A stretch of 64,000 nt of DNA. Origin: JADJPO01 sp963750395. Its GTDB lineage: Bacteria > Actinomycetota > Actinomycetes > Actinomycetales > Kineosporiaceae. The notes below the pieces were generated by a model, which saw only the letters and a program-made list of their open reading frames with translations, searched no databases and was not told the origin of the DNA. The position numbers were made by a program, and so were the translations under genes. This document shows, one piece after another, positions 8,071 to 17,988 of the stretch. Every line of letters begins with the position of its first letter. Position 1 is the stretch's first letter. Location of the stretch: NCBI GenBank assembly GCA_963750395.1, contig CAVVQM010000015.1, positions 124,001-188,000 on the forward strand. The letters are read 5' to 3'.

Positions 8071-8915
8071 ACACCCCCCACCCCGATGCGCACGACGTGA
8101 CGTTGCGCTCGTCTATTGAGCGTGACGTCACACAGCACTCACCTGGGAATCCGGGCAAACGCACCAAATCAGGAGAAACCGATTCCGGCGGCGTCCCCTG
8201 GGGCGGGCGGACGCTGAGCCCCCAGCCGTTCGCCGGCGACACCGGCGAGGCCGACCCGGCGCTGGTGGCCGCCCTGCTCGCCCACCGGCACCGCGGGGAC
8301 GGCGAGGCGGAGGTCGTCGCGGCGCTGACCACGGCCAGGGTGCTGGTGCCGGTGGTCGCCACCACCGGCGAGGGACATCCCCTGCCCGACCACGTGCGCG
8401 GGGACGCGGGAGCCGACATGAGCCTGCCGCTGGTGGCGAGCAGTGGCGGCACCGCACTGCCGGTGTTCACGTCGGTGCGGGCGCTCGCGCACTGGGACGC
8501 CGCGGCGCGGCCGGTGCCGGTCGAGGCCACTCGCGCGGCCCTGTCGGCGGTCGACGAGGGGTGCACGGCGCTGGTGCTGGACCCCGCAGGACCGGACACG
8601 TTCGTCGTCCGGCGTCCGGCGCTGTGGGCACTCGCCCAGGGACGGACCTGGACGCCGCCGGAAGCGGACGGCGAGCTTCTCGACGCGGTCGTCGCGGCCC
8701 TCGAGCCGATTTCCGGGGTCGGGCGGGTCCGGCTCGAGCCGGGTCGCTCGGCGCAGACGGCCGTGGTCATCGAGGTCGAGCCAGGTCTGGACCAGGCGGC
8801 GCTGCACCGGCTCACCGGGCAGGTCGGCGTCCGACTGGGGCAGGTCGAGCTGTTGGCCGAGCGGACCGAGTCCGTCCAGGTCCGCCCCCTGCCGGGTCGT
8901 CCCGCCCCCGAGTGA
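8067..8915 (+). CDS. SseB-family protein
   Basis: The recognisable part starts at DSGGVPWGGRTLSPQPFAGD and continues as GEADPALVAALLAH, RVLVPVV, MSLPLVASSGGTALPVFTSVRAL and ALVLDPAG, which is the SseB N-terminal domain fold common in actinobacteria; its cellular role is not established. The start is uncertain. The only in-frame ATG (8067) overlaps the priA stop, but then the first ~40 codons would run through a palindromic repeat (8090-8131). No ATG, GTG or TTG lies between the repeat and the conserved start, although AGGAGA occurs near 8172. The true start may have been altered by repeat insertion or a base error. Confidence 0.7.
   Translation: MNTPHPDAHDVTLRSSIERDVTQHSPGNPGKRTKSGETDSGGVPWGGRTLSPQPFAGDTGEADPALVAALLAHRHRGDGEAEVVAALTTARVLVPVVATTGEGHPLPDHVRGDAGADMSLPLVASSGGTALPVFTSVRALAHWDAAARPVPVEATRAALSAVDEGCTALVLDPAGPDTFVVRRPALWALAQGRTWTPPEADGELLDAVVAALEPISGVGRVRLEPGRSAQTAVVIEVEPGLDQAALHRLTGQVGVRLGQVELLAERTESVQVRPLPGRPAPE
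8090..8131. repeat. Palindromic interspersed repeat, copy 1
   Basis: A 42-bp block shared with 52568-52609 with one base difference. Its core is a 14-bp stem (8097-8110 with 8118-8131, two G-U pairs if transcribed) around a 7-base loop gtctatt. It begins 27 bases after the priA stop. The location just after a stop codon suggests a REP-type element or a factor-dependent terminator; there is no T-tract. Confidence 0.85.
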
Positions 8916-9009
8916 GCCCGCCAACGTCGCGCCCGGTCCGCCGAGCGAGCGTCGTCACACCGGCAGCGTTGCGCTGGCCAACCCACCCCATTGCCCTGAC
9001 GATGGGGCG

Positions 9010-10881
9010 ATGAGCACACAGGTGTCCCTGCGCGGCGAGCCCGCCGCCCGGCTGGACGGGATGGGCGCGCTCTCGCATCCGCACGGTGTCGGCTTCCGCG
9101 TCTGGGCGCCGCACGCCGACGCCGTGCACGTCACGGGCACGTTCAACGACTGGTCCGCCGATGCCACTGCGCTCACCGCAGAGGGCAACGGGCACTGGTA
9201 CGCCGATGTGGCGGGGGCGGCACCCGGCCATGAGTACCGCTTCCTCATCACCAACGGCGACCGCCGGCTGAACAAGATCGATCCCTACGCCCGCCAGGTG
9301 ACCAACTCGGTCGGCAACGCCGTCATCTACGACCACAGCGCCTTCGACTGGCTGGGCGACGTGCCGAGGATCGTCCCGCACAACGAACTGGTCATCTACG
9401 AGGTGCACATCGGGTCCTTCCACACCGACGGCAGCAGCGCCCCCGGTACGTTCGAGGTGGCCATGGGCAAGTTCGACCACCTGGAGCGACTCGGCGTGAA
9501 CGCCGTCCAGGTGATGCCGGTCGCGGAGTTCGCCGGTGACTACTCCTGGGGCTACAACCCCGCTCACCCCTTCGCCGTCGAGACCGCCTACGGCGGCCCC
9601 GATGCCTTCAAGGCCTTCGTGCGCGAGGCGCATCGGCGCGGTATGGCGGTCATCCTGGACGTCGTCTACAACCACCTGGGGCCCAGCGACCTGGACCTGT
9701 GGCAGTTCGACGGCTGGAGCGAGAACGACGGCGGCGGCATCTACTTCTACAACGACGAGCGTGCCCGGACCCCGTGGGGCGAGACCCGGCCCGACTACGG
9801 CCGTGAGGAGGTCCGCCGCTACCTGCACAGCAACGCGATGATGTGGCTGCACGACTACCACGTGGACGGTCTGCGGCTCGACATGACGCCGTACATCCGC
9901 AGCGTGAACGGGTCCGGCATCGATCTGCCCGATGGCTGGGACCTGATGCGCTGGATCAACCTGTCGATCCGGGAGCAGTACCCCGGCCGGATCGCGATAG
10001 CGGAGGACATGCAGGCCGATCCGCGGATCAGCCAGGTCGAGGGCCACGGGGCCGCCTTCCATGCCCAGTGGGACGGCGCGTTCGTGCACCCGGTGCGCGA
10101 GGCGGTGATCGTGGCGGACGACGGCCAACGCTCCATCCGAGCCGTCCAGGACGCCCTGCTGGCCCGGTACAACGACGACGCGTTCCAGCGCGTGATCTAC
10201 ACCGAGTCCCACGACGAGGTGGCCAACGGTCGTGCCCGGGTGCCCTACGAGGTCGATCCGGGCGAGCCCACGGGCTGGTACGCGCAGAAGAGGTCGACCC
10301 TCGGCGCGGCCCTGACCCTGACCGCTCCCGGCATCCCGATGCTGTTCCAGGGACAGGAGTTCATGCAGGGGGAGTGGTTCCGTGACGACGTGCCCCTGGA
10401 CTGGGACCTGCGCGACGACCTGCGCGGCATCGTGCGGCTCTACCGTGACCTGATCGCGCTGCGGCGCAACCTGTCCGGCACGACGAAGGGCCTGACCGGG
10501 CAGTACATCGACGTCTACCACGCGAACGACATCGACAAGGTGATGGCCTACCAGCGCTGGGCCGAGCACGGCATCGGTGACGACGTCGTGGTCGTGGTGA
10601 ACCTGGGTGGAACGGTCCGCGACGGTTACCGGATCGGGATGCCGGCGGACGGTCGCTGGAACCTGCTCTTCAACAGCGACTCCACGCGCTACGGTCCCGA
10701 CTTCGCCGGACACCCGAGCCGGGACCTGCTCGCCACAGGCGCCGGTCACGACGGCATGGGCTCATCCGCCGAGGTCTCCATCGCCCCCTACACGATGCTC
10801 ATCTACGGCTACGGGGACGGTGCCACCGGCGGCCTGCGGAGCCTGCTGCATCGCCTGTTCCGCCGGCTCGGGCTGCGCTGA
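9010..10881 (+). CDS. GH13 alpha-amylase/branching-enzyme-like glycosidase
   Basis: A 623-residue glycoside hydrolase family 13 protein. It has an N-terminal CBM48-type domain (GVGFRVWAPHADAVHVTGTFNDW), a catalytic barrel and a C-terminal beta domain. Family regions are DVVYNHLG, DGLRLDM with the nucleophile Asp291, IAEDM with acid/base Glu332, and TESHDE with Asp402. The N-terminal module and ELVIYEVHIGSFH resemble GlgB and trehalohydrolases. The protein is shorter than canonical branching enzymes and is not in a glg cluster, so alpha-glucan hydrolase or transferase activity is as likely as true branching. ATG at 9010 is 6 bases after a GACGAT box. Confidence 0.85.
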   Translation: MSTQVSLRGEPAARLDGMGALSHPHGVGFRVWAPHADAVHVTGTFNDWSADATALTAEGNGHWYADVAGAAPGHEYRFLITNGDRRLNKIDPYARQVTNSVGNAVIYDHSAFDWLGDVPRIVPHNELVIYEVHIGSFHTDGSSAPGTFEVAMGKFDHLERLGVNAVQVMPVAEFAGDYSWGYNPAHPFAVETAYGGPDAFKAFVREAHRRGMAVILDVVYNHLGPSDLDLWQFDGWSENDGGGIYFYNDERARTPWGETRPDYGREEVRRYLHSNAMMWLHDYHVDGLRLDMTPYIRSVNGSGIDLPDGWDLMRWINLSIREQYPGRIAIAEDMQADPRISQVEGHGAAFHAQWDGAFVHPVREAVIVADDGQRSIRAVQDALLARYNDDAFQRVIYTESHDEVANGRARVPYEVDPGEPTGWYAQKRSTLGAALTLTAPGIPMLFQGQEFMQGEWFRDDVPLDWDLRDDLRGIVRLYRDLIALRRNLSGTTKGLTGQYIDVYHANDIDKVMAYQRWAEHGIGDDVVVVVNLGGTVRDGYRIGMPADGRWNLLFNSDSTRYGPDFAGHPSRDLLATGAGHDGMGSSAEVSIAPYTMLIYGYGDGATGGLRSLLHRLFRRLGLR

Positions 10882-10896
10882 ACCGGCAGGAGCCGC

Positions 10897-10934
10897 CGGC
10901 ACGGCGCTGACGAGGGGCCGGCGGCGCCGTGCCG
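10897..10934. terminator. GC-rich hairpin after the GH13 gene
   Basis: A perfect 11-bp inverted repeat (cggcacggcgc at 10897-10907 and gcgccgtgccg at 10924-10934) with a 16-base loop starts 16 bases after the stop codon. It lacks a T-tract, as is common for actinobacterial terminators. Confidence 0.6.
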
Positions 10935-10944
10935 ACCTGGCCGA

Positions 10945-10974
10945 TTCGAACGGCGCCTCCGCCGCTGATAGACT
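10945..10974 (+). promoter_or_regulatory. Predicted promoter of the infC-rpmI-rplT operon
   Basis: TTCGAA (10945-10950) and TAGACT (10969-10974) are separated by 18 bases. This places transcription start near 10982 and leaves a leader of about 235 bases before infC. Confidence 0.5.
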
Positions 10975-10981
10975 CCTGCGT

Positions 10982-11217
10982 CGACCGACCGGTCCCGTAC
11001 GGGCCCGGTGCGCAAGTGGAGTTCCTCCCACCTGATCGTCCCCGGTTCTCCGGAACGGGCGGCGGGTTCCGGTCCGTGGCCCACCCTCGCGGTGGGGGCG
11101 TTGGGCGTCCTCGGACGTCGAACGGTCGGACCGCAGTCCAGGCTCCCCGACGCGCTCGCGGCGGGGAGCCTTTCCTCGCCCGCGGCGACCACCCGACGTG
11201 CGACGAAGGAGCAGCAC
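10982..11217 (+). promoter_or_regulatory. Structured infC leader with possible attenuator hairpin
   Basis: No gene is supported here. The leader contains the palindrome cccgtacggg, an imperfect gtggag/ctcccac hairpin, and a 10-bp stem (11140-11149 with 11162-11171) followed by tttcct, which resembles an intrinsic terminator. The infC ribosome-binding site aaggag follows at 11205-11210. Leaders of infC-rpmI-rplT operons are regulated in several bacteria (L20 or attenuation); regulation here is inferred from structure only. Confidence 0.5.
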
Positions 11218-11832
11218 ATCAGCGAGCCCCGGATCAACGACCGTATCCGTGTCCCAGAGGTACGGCTGGTCGGCCCCAACGGCGAACAGGTCGGCATCGT
11301 CCGCATCGAGCAGGCCCTGACACTGGCCGCCGAGTCGGACCTCGACCTGGTCGAGGTGGCCCCCCAGGCGAGGCCCCCGGTCTGCAAGCTCATGGACTTC
11401 GGCAAGGCCAAGTACGAAGCCGACATGAAGGCCCGTGAGGCCCGGCGCAACCAGGCCCATACGGTGCTGAAGGAGATCCGTCTCCGGCTGAAGATCGACC
11501 CGCACGACTACGGCACCAAGAAGGGTCACGTCGTCCGGTTCCTCAAGGCCGGCGACAAGGTCAAGGTCATGATCATGTTCCGCGGTCGTGAGCAGTCCCG
11601 TCCCGAGATGGGCGAGCGGCTGCTGCGGCGGATGGCCGAGGACGTCGCCGAGTTCGGTTTCGTCGAGTCGATGCCGATGCGCGACGGCCGGAACATGGTG
11701 ATGGTCATCGGACCACACAAGAAGAAATCCGAGGCGAAGGCCGAACGCCCCGAGCGGCGCCGCCGGAGTGAACAGGGCCTGGACAACCAGGGTGTCGCCG
11801 TCCCAGACACCCCCGATGAGGAGAACGTGTAG
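11218..11832 (+). CDS. infC: Translation initiation factor IF-3
   Basis: IF-3 binds the 30S subunit, prevents premature 50S joining and checks start-codon selection. The protein has about 204 residues. The N-terminal domain reads ISEPRINDRIRVPEVRLVG; the linker and C-terminal domain include KEIRLRLKIDPHDYGTKKGH and KVMIMFRGREQ. The start is the rare AUC at 11218, seven bases after aaggag. No ATG, GTG or TTG fits the conserved N-terminus, and AUC/AUU starts are typical of infC, where IF-3 discriminates against them to repress itself. The C-terminal tail is charged and variable. Confidence 0.95.
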   Translation: MSEPRINDRIRVPEVRLVGPNGEQVGIVRIEQALTLAAESDLDLVEVAPQARPPVCKLMDFGKAKYEADMKAREARRNQAHTVLKEIRLRLKIDPHDYGTKKGHVVRFLKAGDKVKVMIMFRGREQSRPEMGERLLRRMAEDVAEFGFVESMPMRDGRNMVMVIGPHKKKSEAKAERPERRRRSEQGLDNQGVAVPDTPDEENV

Positions 11833-11834
11833 CG

Positions 11835-12029
11835 ATGCCGAAGATGAAGAGCCACAGTGGGGCGAAGAAGCGGTTCCGGGTCACCGGGTCCGGTCGGCTC
11901 TTGCGTGAGCAGGCCAACCGCCGCCACCTGTTCGAGGGCAAGTCCTCGAGGCGTACCCGGCGGCTCGCTGCAGACGTCGAGGTCTCGGCGAACGACACCA
12001 AGGCCATCAAGCGTCTGCTCGGTCGCTGA
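11835..12029 (+). CDS. rpmI: Ribosomal protein bL35
   Basis: A 64-residue basic large-subunit protein starting MPKMKSHSGAKKRFRVTGSG, with the family-typical HLFEGKSSRRTRRL and ending KAIKRLLGR. It lies 2 bases after the infC stop, in the classical infC-rpmI-rplT order. Confidence 0.97.
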   Translation: MPKMKSHSGAKKRFRVTGSGRLLREQANRRHLFEGKSSRRTRRLAADVEVSANDTKAIKRLLGR

Positions 12030-12068
12030 CCGACCGCAGCGCCACGACGTCGACGAAGGAGAAATCAC

Positions 12069-12452
12069 GTGGCACGCGTGAAGCGGGCGGTCAACGCCCA
12101 CAAGAAGCGCCGTGAGGTACTCGAGCAGGCCAGCGGTTACCGCGGCCAGCGCTCGCGGCTGTACCGAAAGGCCAAGGAGCAGGTCACCCACTCGCTGGTG
12201 TACTCCTACCGTGACCGTCGCGCCCGCAAGGGTGACTTCCGACGGTTGTGGATCCAGCGGATCAACGCGGCGTCCCGCGCCAACGGCATGACCTACAACC
12301 GGTTCATCCAGGGCCTGAAGGCCGCCGGGATCGAGGTCGACCGGCGGATGCTGGCCGAGCTCGCGGTCAACGATGCCGCCGCGTTCACCGCGCTGGTGAA
12401 GGTGGCCCAGGAGAACCTGCCGGCGACCGGCTCGCAGGCGAGCGCCGCCTGA
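12069..12452 (+). CDS. rplT: Ribosomal protein bL20
   Basis: A 127-residue 23S rRNA-binding protein needed for 50S assembly. It begins (GTG) ARVKRAVNAHKKRREVLE and contains ASGYRGQRSRLYRKAKEQ, RDRRARKGDFRRLWI and NGMTYNRFIQGLKAAGIE. The GTG at 12069 is preceded by a good gaaggag ribosome-binding site. In several bacteria L20 represses its own operon by binding the leader; no such site was identified with certainty here. Confidence 0.97.
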   Translation: MARVKRAVNAHKKRREVLEQASGYRGQRSRLYRKAKEQVTHSLVYSYRDRRARKGDFRRLWIQRINAASRANGMTYNRFIQGLKAAGIEVDRRMLAELAVNDAAAFTALVKVAQENLPATGSQASAA

Positions 12453-13312
12453 GCCCGCAGCGCCCGGACGGCGCCGCTCCGACCAGCACCCGCTCAGACC
12501 GGGTCAGGGCGGTTCGGCGACTGTCCGGGCGTTCTGCGCGTCTGCGCGCGGGACGCTTCGTCGCCGAGGGGCCGCAGACGGTCCGGGAGGCGATCGCCTC
12601 CACGCTGGTCGAGGACGTCTATGCGACCACCGAGGCACTGCAGCGTCACGCGGACATCGCCGCGGGGCTGGACGAGGCCGGACTGATCCCACACCTGGTG
12701 GCGCCCGAGGTGCTGGCCGCGATGAGCGAGACGGTCAGCCCGCAGGGGCTGCTCGCCGTCTGCCGACTGCTGGAATCCGACCCGGCGAACCGCCTGGACG
12801 CCGTCCTGGCCGGTTCGCCCCGACTCATCGCGGTCCTGGCCCGGGTGCGCGACCCGGGCAACGCCGGAACGGTGATCCGGGCCGCCGACGCGGCCGGTGC
12901 CGATGCCGTCGTGCTGACCGCCGACAGCGTCGACGTGCACAACCCGAAGTGCGTGCGGGCCACCGCCGGCAGCCTGTTCCACCTGCCGGTGGTGACCGGA
13001 CTCGACCTGGCCGACACGGTCGGGGCCCTGCACGCCGCCGGTCTGACGGTGCTCGCAGCGGACGGCGCCGGGCCGACGGACCTGGACGACCTCTGCGACG
13101 CCGCCGCGGCCGGCGCGGGGCCGTTGGCAGGTCCTCTCGCCTGGCTGTTCGGCAACGAGGCCTGGGGGCTGCCCGAGACCGACTGGGCACTGGCCGATCA
13201 CGTCGTCCGGGTTCCGGTGCACGGACGAGCGGAGAGCCTCAACCTGGCCACCGCGGCCACCGTCTGCCTCTACGCCGCGGCCCGCGCGCACCGGCCGCTG
13301 CCCTCGGGCTGA
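12449..13312 (+). CDS. TrmH/SpoU-family RNA 2'-O-methyltransferase
   Basis: SAM-dependent SPOUT methyltransferase acting on rRNA or tRNA ribose. The three SpoU motifs are present: RDPGNAGTVIRAADAAGADAV, WLFGNEAWGLP, and AESLNLATAATVCLYAAAR. An N-terminal substrate-binding domain is seen in RAGRFVAEGPQTVREAI. The conserved region begins shortly after rplT, but no ATG, GTG or TTG precedes it downstream of the rplT stop. The CTG overlapping that stop (12449) is the best candidate; a base error near the start is an alternative. The position next to rplT is common in actinobacteria. Exact target nucleotide unknown. Confidence 0.85.
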   Translation: MSPQRPDGAAPTSTRSDRVRAVRRLSGRSARLRAGRFVAEGPQTVREAIASTLVEDVYATTEALQRHADIAAGLDEAGLIPHLVAPEVLAAMSETVSPQGLLAVCRLLESDPANRLDAVLAGSPRLIAVLARVRDPGNAGTVIRAADAAGADAVVLTADSVDVHNPKCVRATAGSLFHLPVVTGLDLADTVGALHAAGLTVLAADGAGPTDLDDLCDAAAAGAGPLAGPLAWLFGNEAWGLPETDWALADHVVRVPVHGRAESLNLATAATVCLYAAARAHRPLPSG

Positions 13313-13334
13313 CCCCTCCCGTCGGTCCGCCCGG

Positions 13335-14003
13335 TCATGGCCTGACGGCGGTCACCCGGCCGATCAACGGCCCTGCCCGCCCCGTCCGAACGTCGCGGAA
13401 GCCCGCCTGCCGGACCAGGACCACCGCCTCGTCCAGGTTGTCCCGGTGCGTCCCCGGACCCGTCAGCAGGCCGATCACGCGGGCGGTGTGGCTGCCCGGG
13501 CGGAACGAGAAATCCGCGATCATGACCAGGCCCCCCGGTCGGAGCACCCGGAAGATCTCGCCGACCGCTTCAGCCCGCTGATCGACTCCTATGTGGTGCA
13601 GCGCCGCCATGCTGACCACCACGTCGAACGAGGCGTCCTCCAGCGCCAGGTGCTCGGCGGACATCACCTCGAAACGCGTGGACGGAGCGGCCCGACCGCG
13701 GCAGAACTCCACCATCTCGGGGGCCGGATCGATCCCCAGCACCGATCCGGTGGGACCCACCCGACGAGCCACCGCATCGGTGAGTGCCCCGCTGCCGCAC
13801 CCGATGTCGAGGACCCGCTGACCGGGTTGAAGTGCCGCGGGTCGGATCAGCCGGTCGTAGAAGCGTCCGCGCCGTCCGCCGAACAGTATCTGCGTCGACA
13901 CGTCGTAGAGCCGCGCCCCGTGGATCACGTCTGCCTGGTCATGTCCGTGGCCGTGGCCATGACCCTTTCCGCGCCGACCGTGCAGGTGCACTCCCAGACC
14001 CAT
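13335..14003 (-). CDS. SAM-dependent methyltransferase with His-rich N-terminus
   Basis: A class I methyltransferase of the UbiE/MenG-like superfamily, 222 residues. SAM-binding motif I is LDIGCGSGALTDAVA, the acidic post-II position is VLGIDPAPEMVEF, and motif IV is FDVVVSMAALHHIG followed by FRVLRPGGLVMIADF. The N-terminal ~25 residues contain GKGHGHGHGHDQADVIHG, an alternating Gly-His run suited to metal binding, which is unusual for the family. Substrate cannot be predicted. It is convergent with the SpoU gene and divergent from the phosphatase-like gene. Confidence 0.8.
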   Translation of the reverse strand: MGLGVHLHGRRGKGHGHGHGHDQADVIHGARLYDVSTQILFGGRRGRFYDRLIRPAALQPGQRVLDIGCGSGALTDAVARRVGPTGSVLGIDPAPEMVEFCRGRAAPSTRFEVMSAEHLALEDASFDVVVSMAALHHIGVDQRAEAVGEIFRVLRPGGLVMIADFSFRPGSHTARVIGLLTGPGTHRDNLDEAVVLVRQAGFRDVRTGRAGPLIGRVTAVRP

Positions 14004-14065
14004 CCCGACAGACTGGCACGACCTGGACCGCGATGGGCCGTCCGACCTCGCGGTACGGTGCCGAC

Positions 14066-14590
14066 ATGTCCGATCTCCAGTGCCCCGTCCGGGCGCTGGT
14101 CACCAGGCCTGCAGAGCCGACCCTCCCGGCACCCGGCGGGCACTGGGACAGCAGCGAACTGACCGACCTCGGACGACGCCAGGCGGCCGCGCTGGCCGAG
14201 ACGCTCGCCGAGCAACGGGTCGCCGCGGTCTACACCTCGATCCTGACCCGCGCCGTCCAGACCGGCGCACTGATCGCCGAGACACTCCGGGTGGGCGCGG
14301 CCGCGGTGAACGGCCTGCAGCCCTTCCGACCGGACGCAGAGCGCGAACCGGATGTGGTCTCACGCTGTCACGAGGCGATCGGCGCCCTGGCCGATCTGCA
14401 CCGCGGCGAGACGATCGTCGTGGTCAGTCACGGCTCGGTGATGTCCCTGGCGCTGCCGTGGCTCGCCGAGGGCACCGCGAACCACATCCGCTACTCCCGC
14501 CCGCCCCGATGTGTGCCCGCCGAGCTCACCGTGGACGGCGACGGATGGCGATTGCTGACCTGGCCCGGAGGACCCCGCGCCGACGGGTGA
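14066..14590 (+). CDS. Histidine-phosphatase-fold protein lacking the catalytic histidine
   Basis: A 174-residue protein with the histidine phosphatase (phosphoglycerate-mutase-like) fold: SELTDLGRRQAAALAETLAE, VYTSILTRAVQTGALIAE and VVVSHGSVMSLALPWL with the second conserved His. The N-terminal RH(G/A) motif that carries the phosphorylated histidine reads TRPAEP instead, so Pro15 replaces the nucleophile (cct for cat/cac). Unless this is a base error, the protein is probably a pseudoenzyme or ligand-binding protein. The ATG lies 6 bases after a TACGGT box (14054-14059), suggesting a leaderless mRNA. Confidence 0.75.
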   Translation: MSDLQCPVRALVTRPAEPTLPAPGGHWDSSELTDLGRRQAAALAETLAEQRVAAVYTSILTRAVQTGALIAETLRVGAAAVNGLQPFRPDAEREPDVVSRCHEAIGALADLHRGETIVVVSHGSVMSLALPWLAEGTANHIRYSRPPRCVPAELTVDGDGWRLLTWPGGPRADG

Positions 14591-14619
14591 TTGTCGCCGC
14601 GTCCGGGTACCGTCGTTAC

Positions 14620-15432
14620 GTGATCGAATCGACACCGATGGACGAGATCTGGGAACGATTGCGGGACGACGCCGAGAAGCTGGCGACGTCCGAACCCGTG
14701 CTGGCCAGCTTCGTGCACGCCACAGTCCTGGGACACACCCGGCTCGAGCGGGCCCTGTCCTACCACCTCGCCAACAAACTCGCCGACGACGGTGTCAGCG
14801 CCCTGCAGGTCCATCAGGTCTTCGACGAGGCCTGTGACGACGATCCCGATCTGGGCGCGGCCGTCCGGGCTGACCTGACGGCGATCTACGACCGCGACCC
14901 GGCCGTGCACACGTACGTGGAGCCGTTCCTGTTCTTCAAGGGCTTCCACGCGTTGCAGTCCTACCGGGTCATGCACTGGTTGTGGACGCGCGGACGGTTC
15001 GCCCTGGCCTTCCACTTCCAGAGCCGGGCGAGCGAGGTCTTCGGCATGGACATCCATCCGGCCGCCCGGATCGGCTCCGGGATCATGATCGACCACGGGA
15101 CCGGCGTGGTCATCGGAGAGACCGCCGTCGTCGAGGACGACGTGTCCCTGCTGCAGGGGGTGACCCTGGGCGGCACGGGCAAGGAGCAGGGCGACCGACA
15201 CCCGAAGGTCCGGCGCGGGGTGATGATCGGCGCCGGCTCGAGCATTCTCGGCAACACCGAGATCGGCGAGTACAGCCGGATCGGCGCCGGGAGCGTCGTC
15301 CTGCACGCCGTCCCGCCGCGGTCGACGGCCGTCGGTGTCCCGGCCCGGATCGTGGGCCGCGCCGGGTGTGCGCTGCCCGCGGCCGAGATGAACCAGATCA
15401 TCGACGAGAGCCCGTACGACTACCAGATCTGA
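14620..15432 (+). CDS. cysE: Serine O-acetyltransferase
   Basis: Converts serine and acetyl-CoA to O-acetylserine, the carbon skeleton for cysteine (EC 2.3.1.30). The protein resembles the long, Escherichia coli-type enzyme: the N-terminal helical domain (MDEIWERLRDDAEKLATSEP, ASFVHATVLGHTRLERALSY) precedes a left-handed beta-helix (DIHPAARIGSGIMIDHGTGV, QGVTLGGTGKEQGDRHPK, GVPARIVG). The C-terminal tail ends YDYQI; a terminal Ile is typical for binding cysteine synthase. GTG at 14620 is 6 bases after TACCGT; the ATG at 14638 is an alternative start. No cysK is adjacent. Confidence 0.93.
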   Translation: MIESTPMDEIWERLRDDAEKLATSEPVLASFVHATVLGHTRLERALSYHLANKLADDGVSALQVHQVFDEACDDDPDLGAAVRADLTAIYDRDPAVHTYVEPFLFFKGFHALQSYRVMHWLWTRGRFALAFHFQSRASEVFGMDIHPAARIGSGIMIDHGTGVVIGETAVVEDDVSLLQGVTLGGTGKEQGDRHPKVRRGVMIGAGSSILGNTEIGEYSRIGAGSVVLHAVPPRSTAVGVPARIVGRAGCALPAAEMNQIIDESPYDYQI

Positions 15433-15475
15433 CGACCGGACCGCGACCAGATCGCGACATGGCACGATCTCCTGG

Positions 15476-17875
<2,400 letters not shown>

Positions 17876-17988
17876 CGCGGGCCCGAAACCCTGGCGCGCC
17901 GGTCACGGCGCATCTGAGACACTCGACGTCGCACAGCAGAGCAGCACGCCGACCGGGATCGGACGGCGAGAGAGGGTCGACACACCCG

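Noticed and set aside
8812..10749. 645-codon open frame on the minus strand
   Set aside because: Opposite the GH13 gene whose catalytic residues are intact; no independent support.
9010..10881. Canonical glycogen branching enzyme GlgB
   Set aside because: The protein is ~100 residues shorter than GlgB, region sequences (DGLRLDM, IAEDM, TESHDE) differ from GlgB, and no glg genes are near, so only a GH13 label is given.
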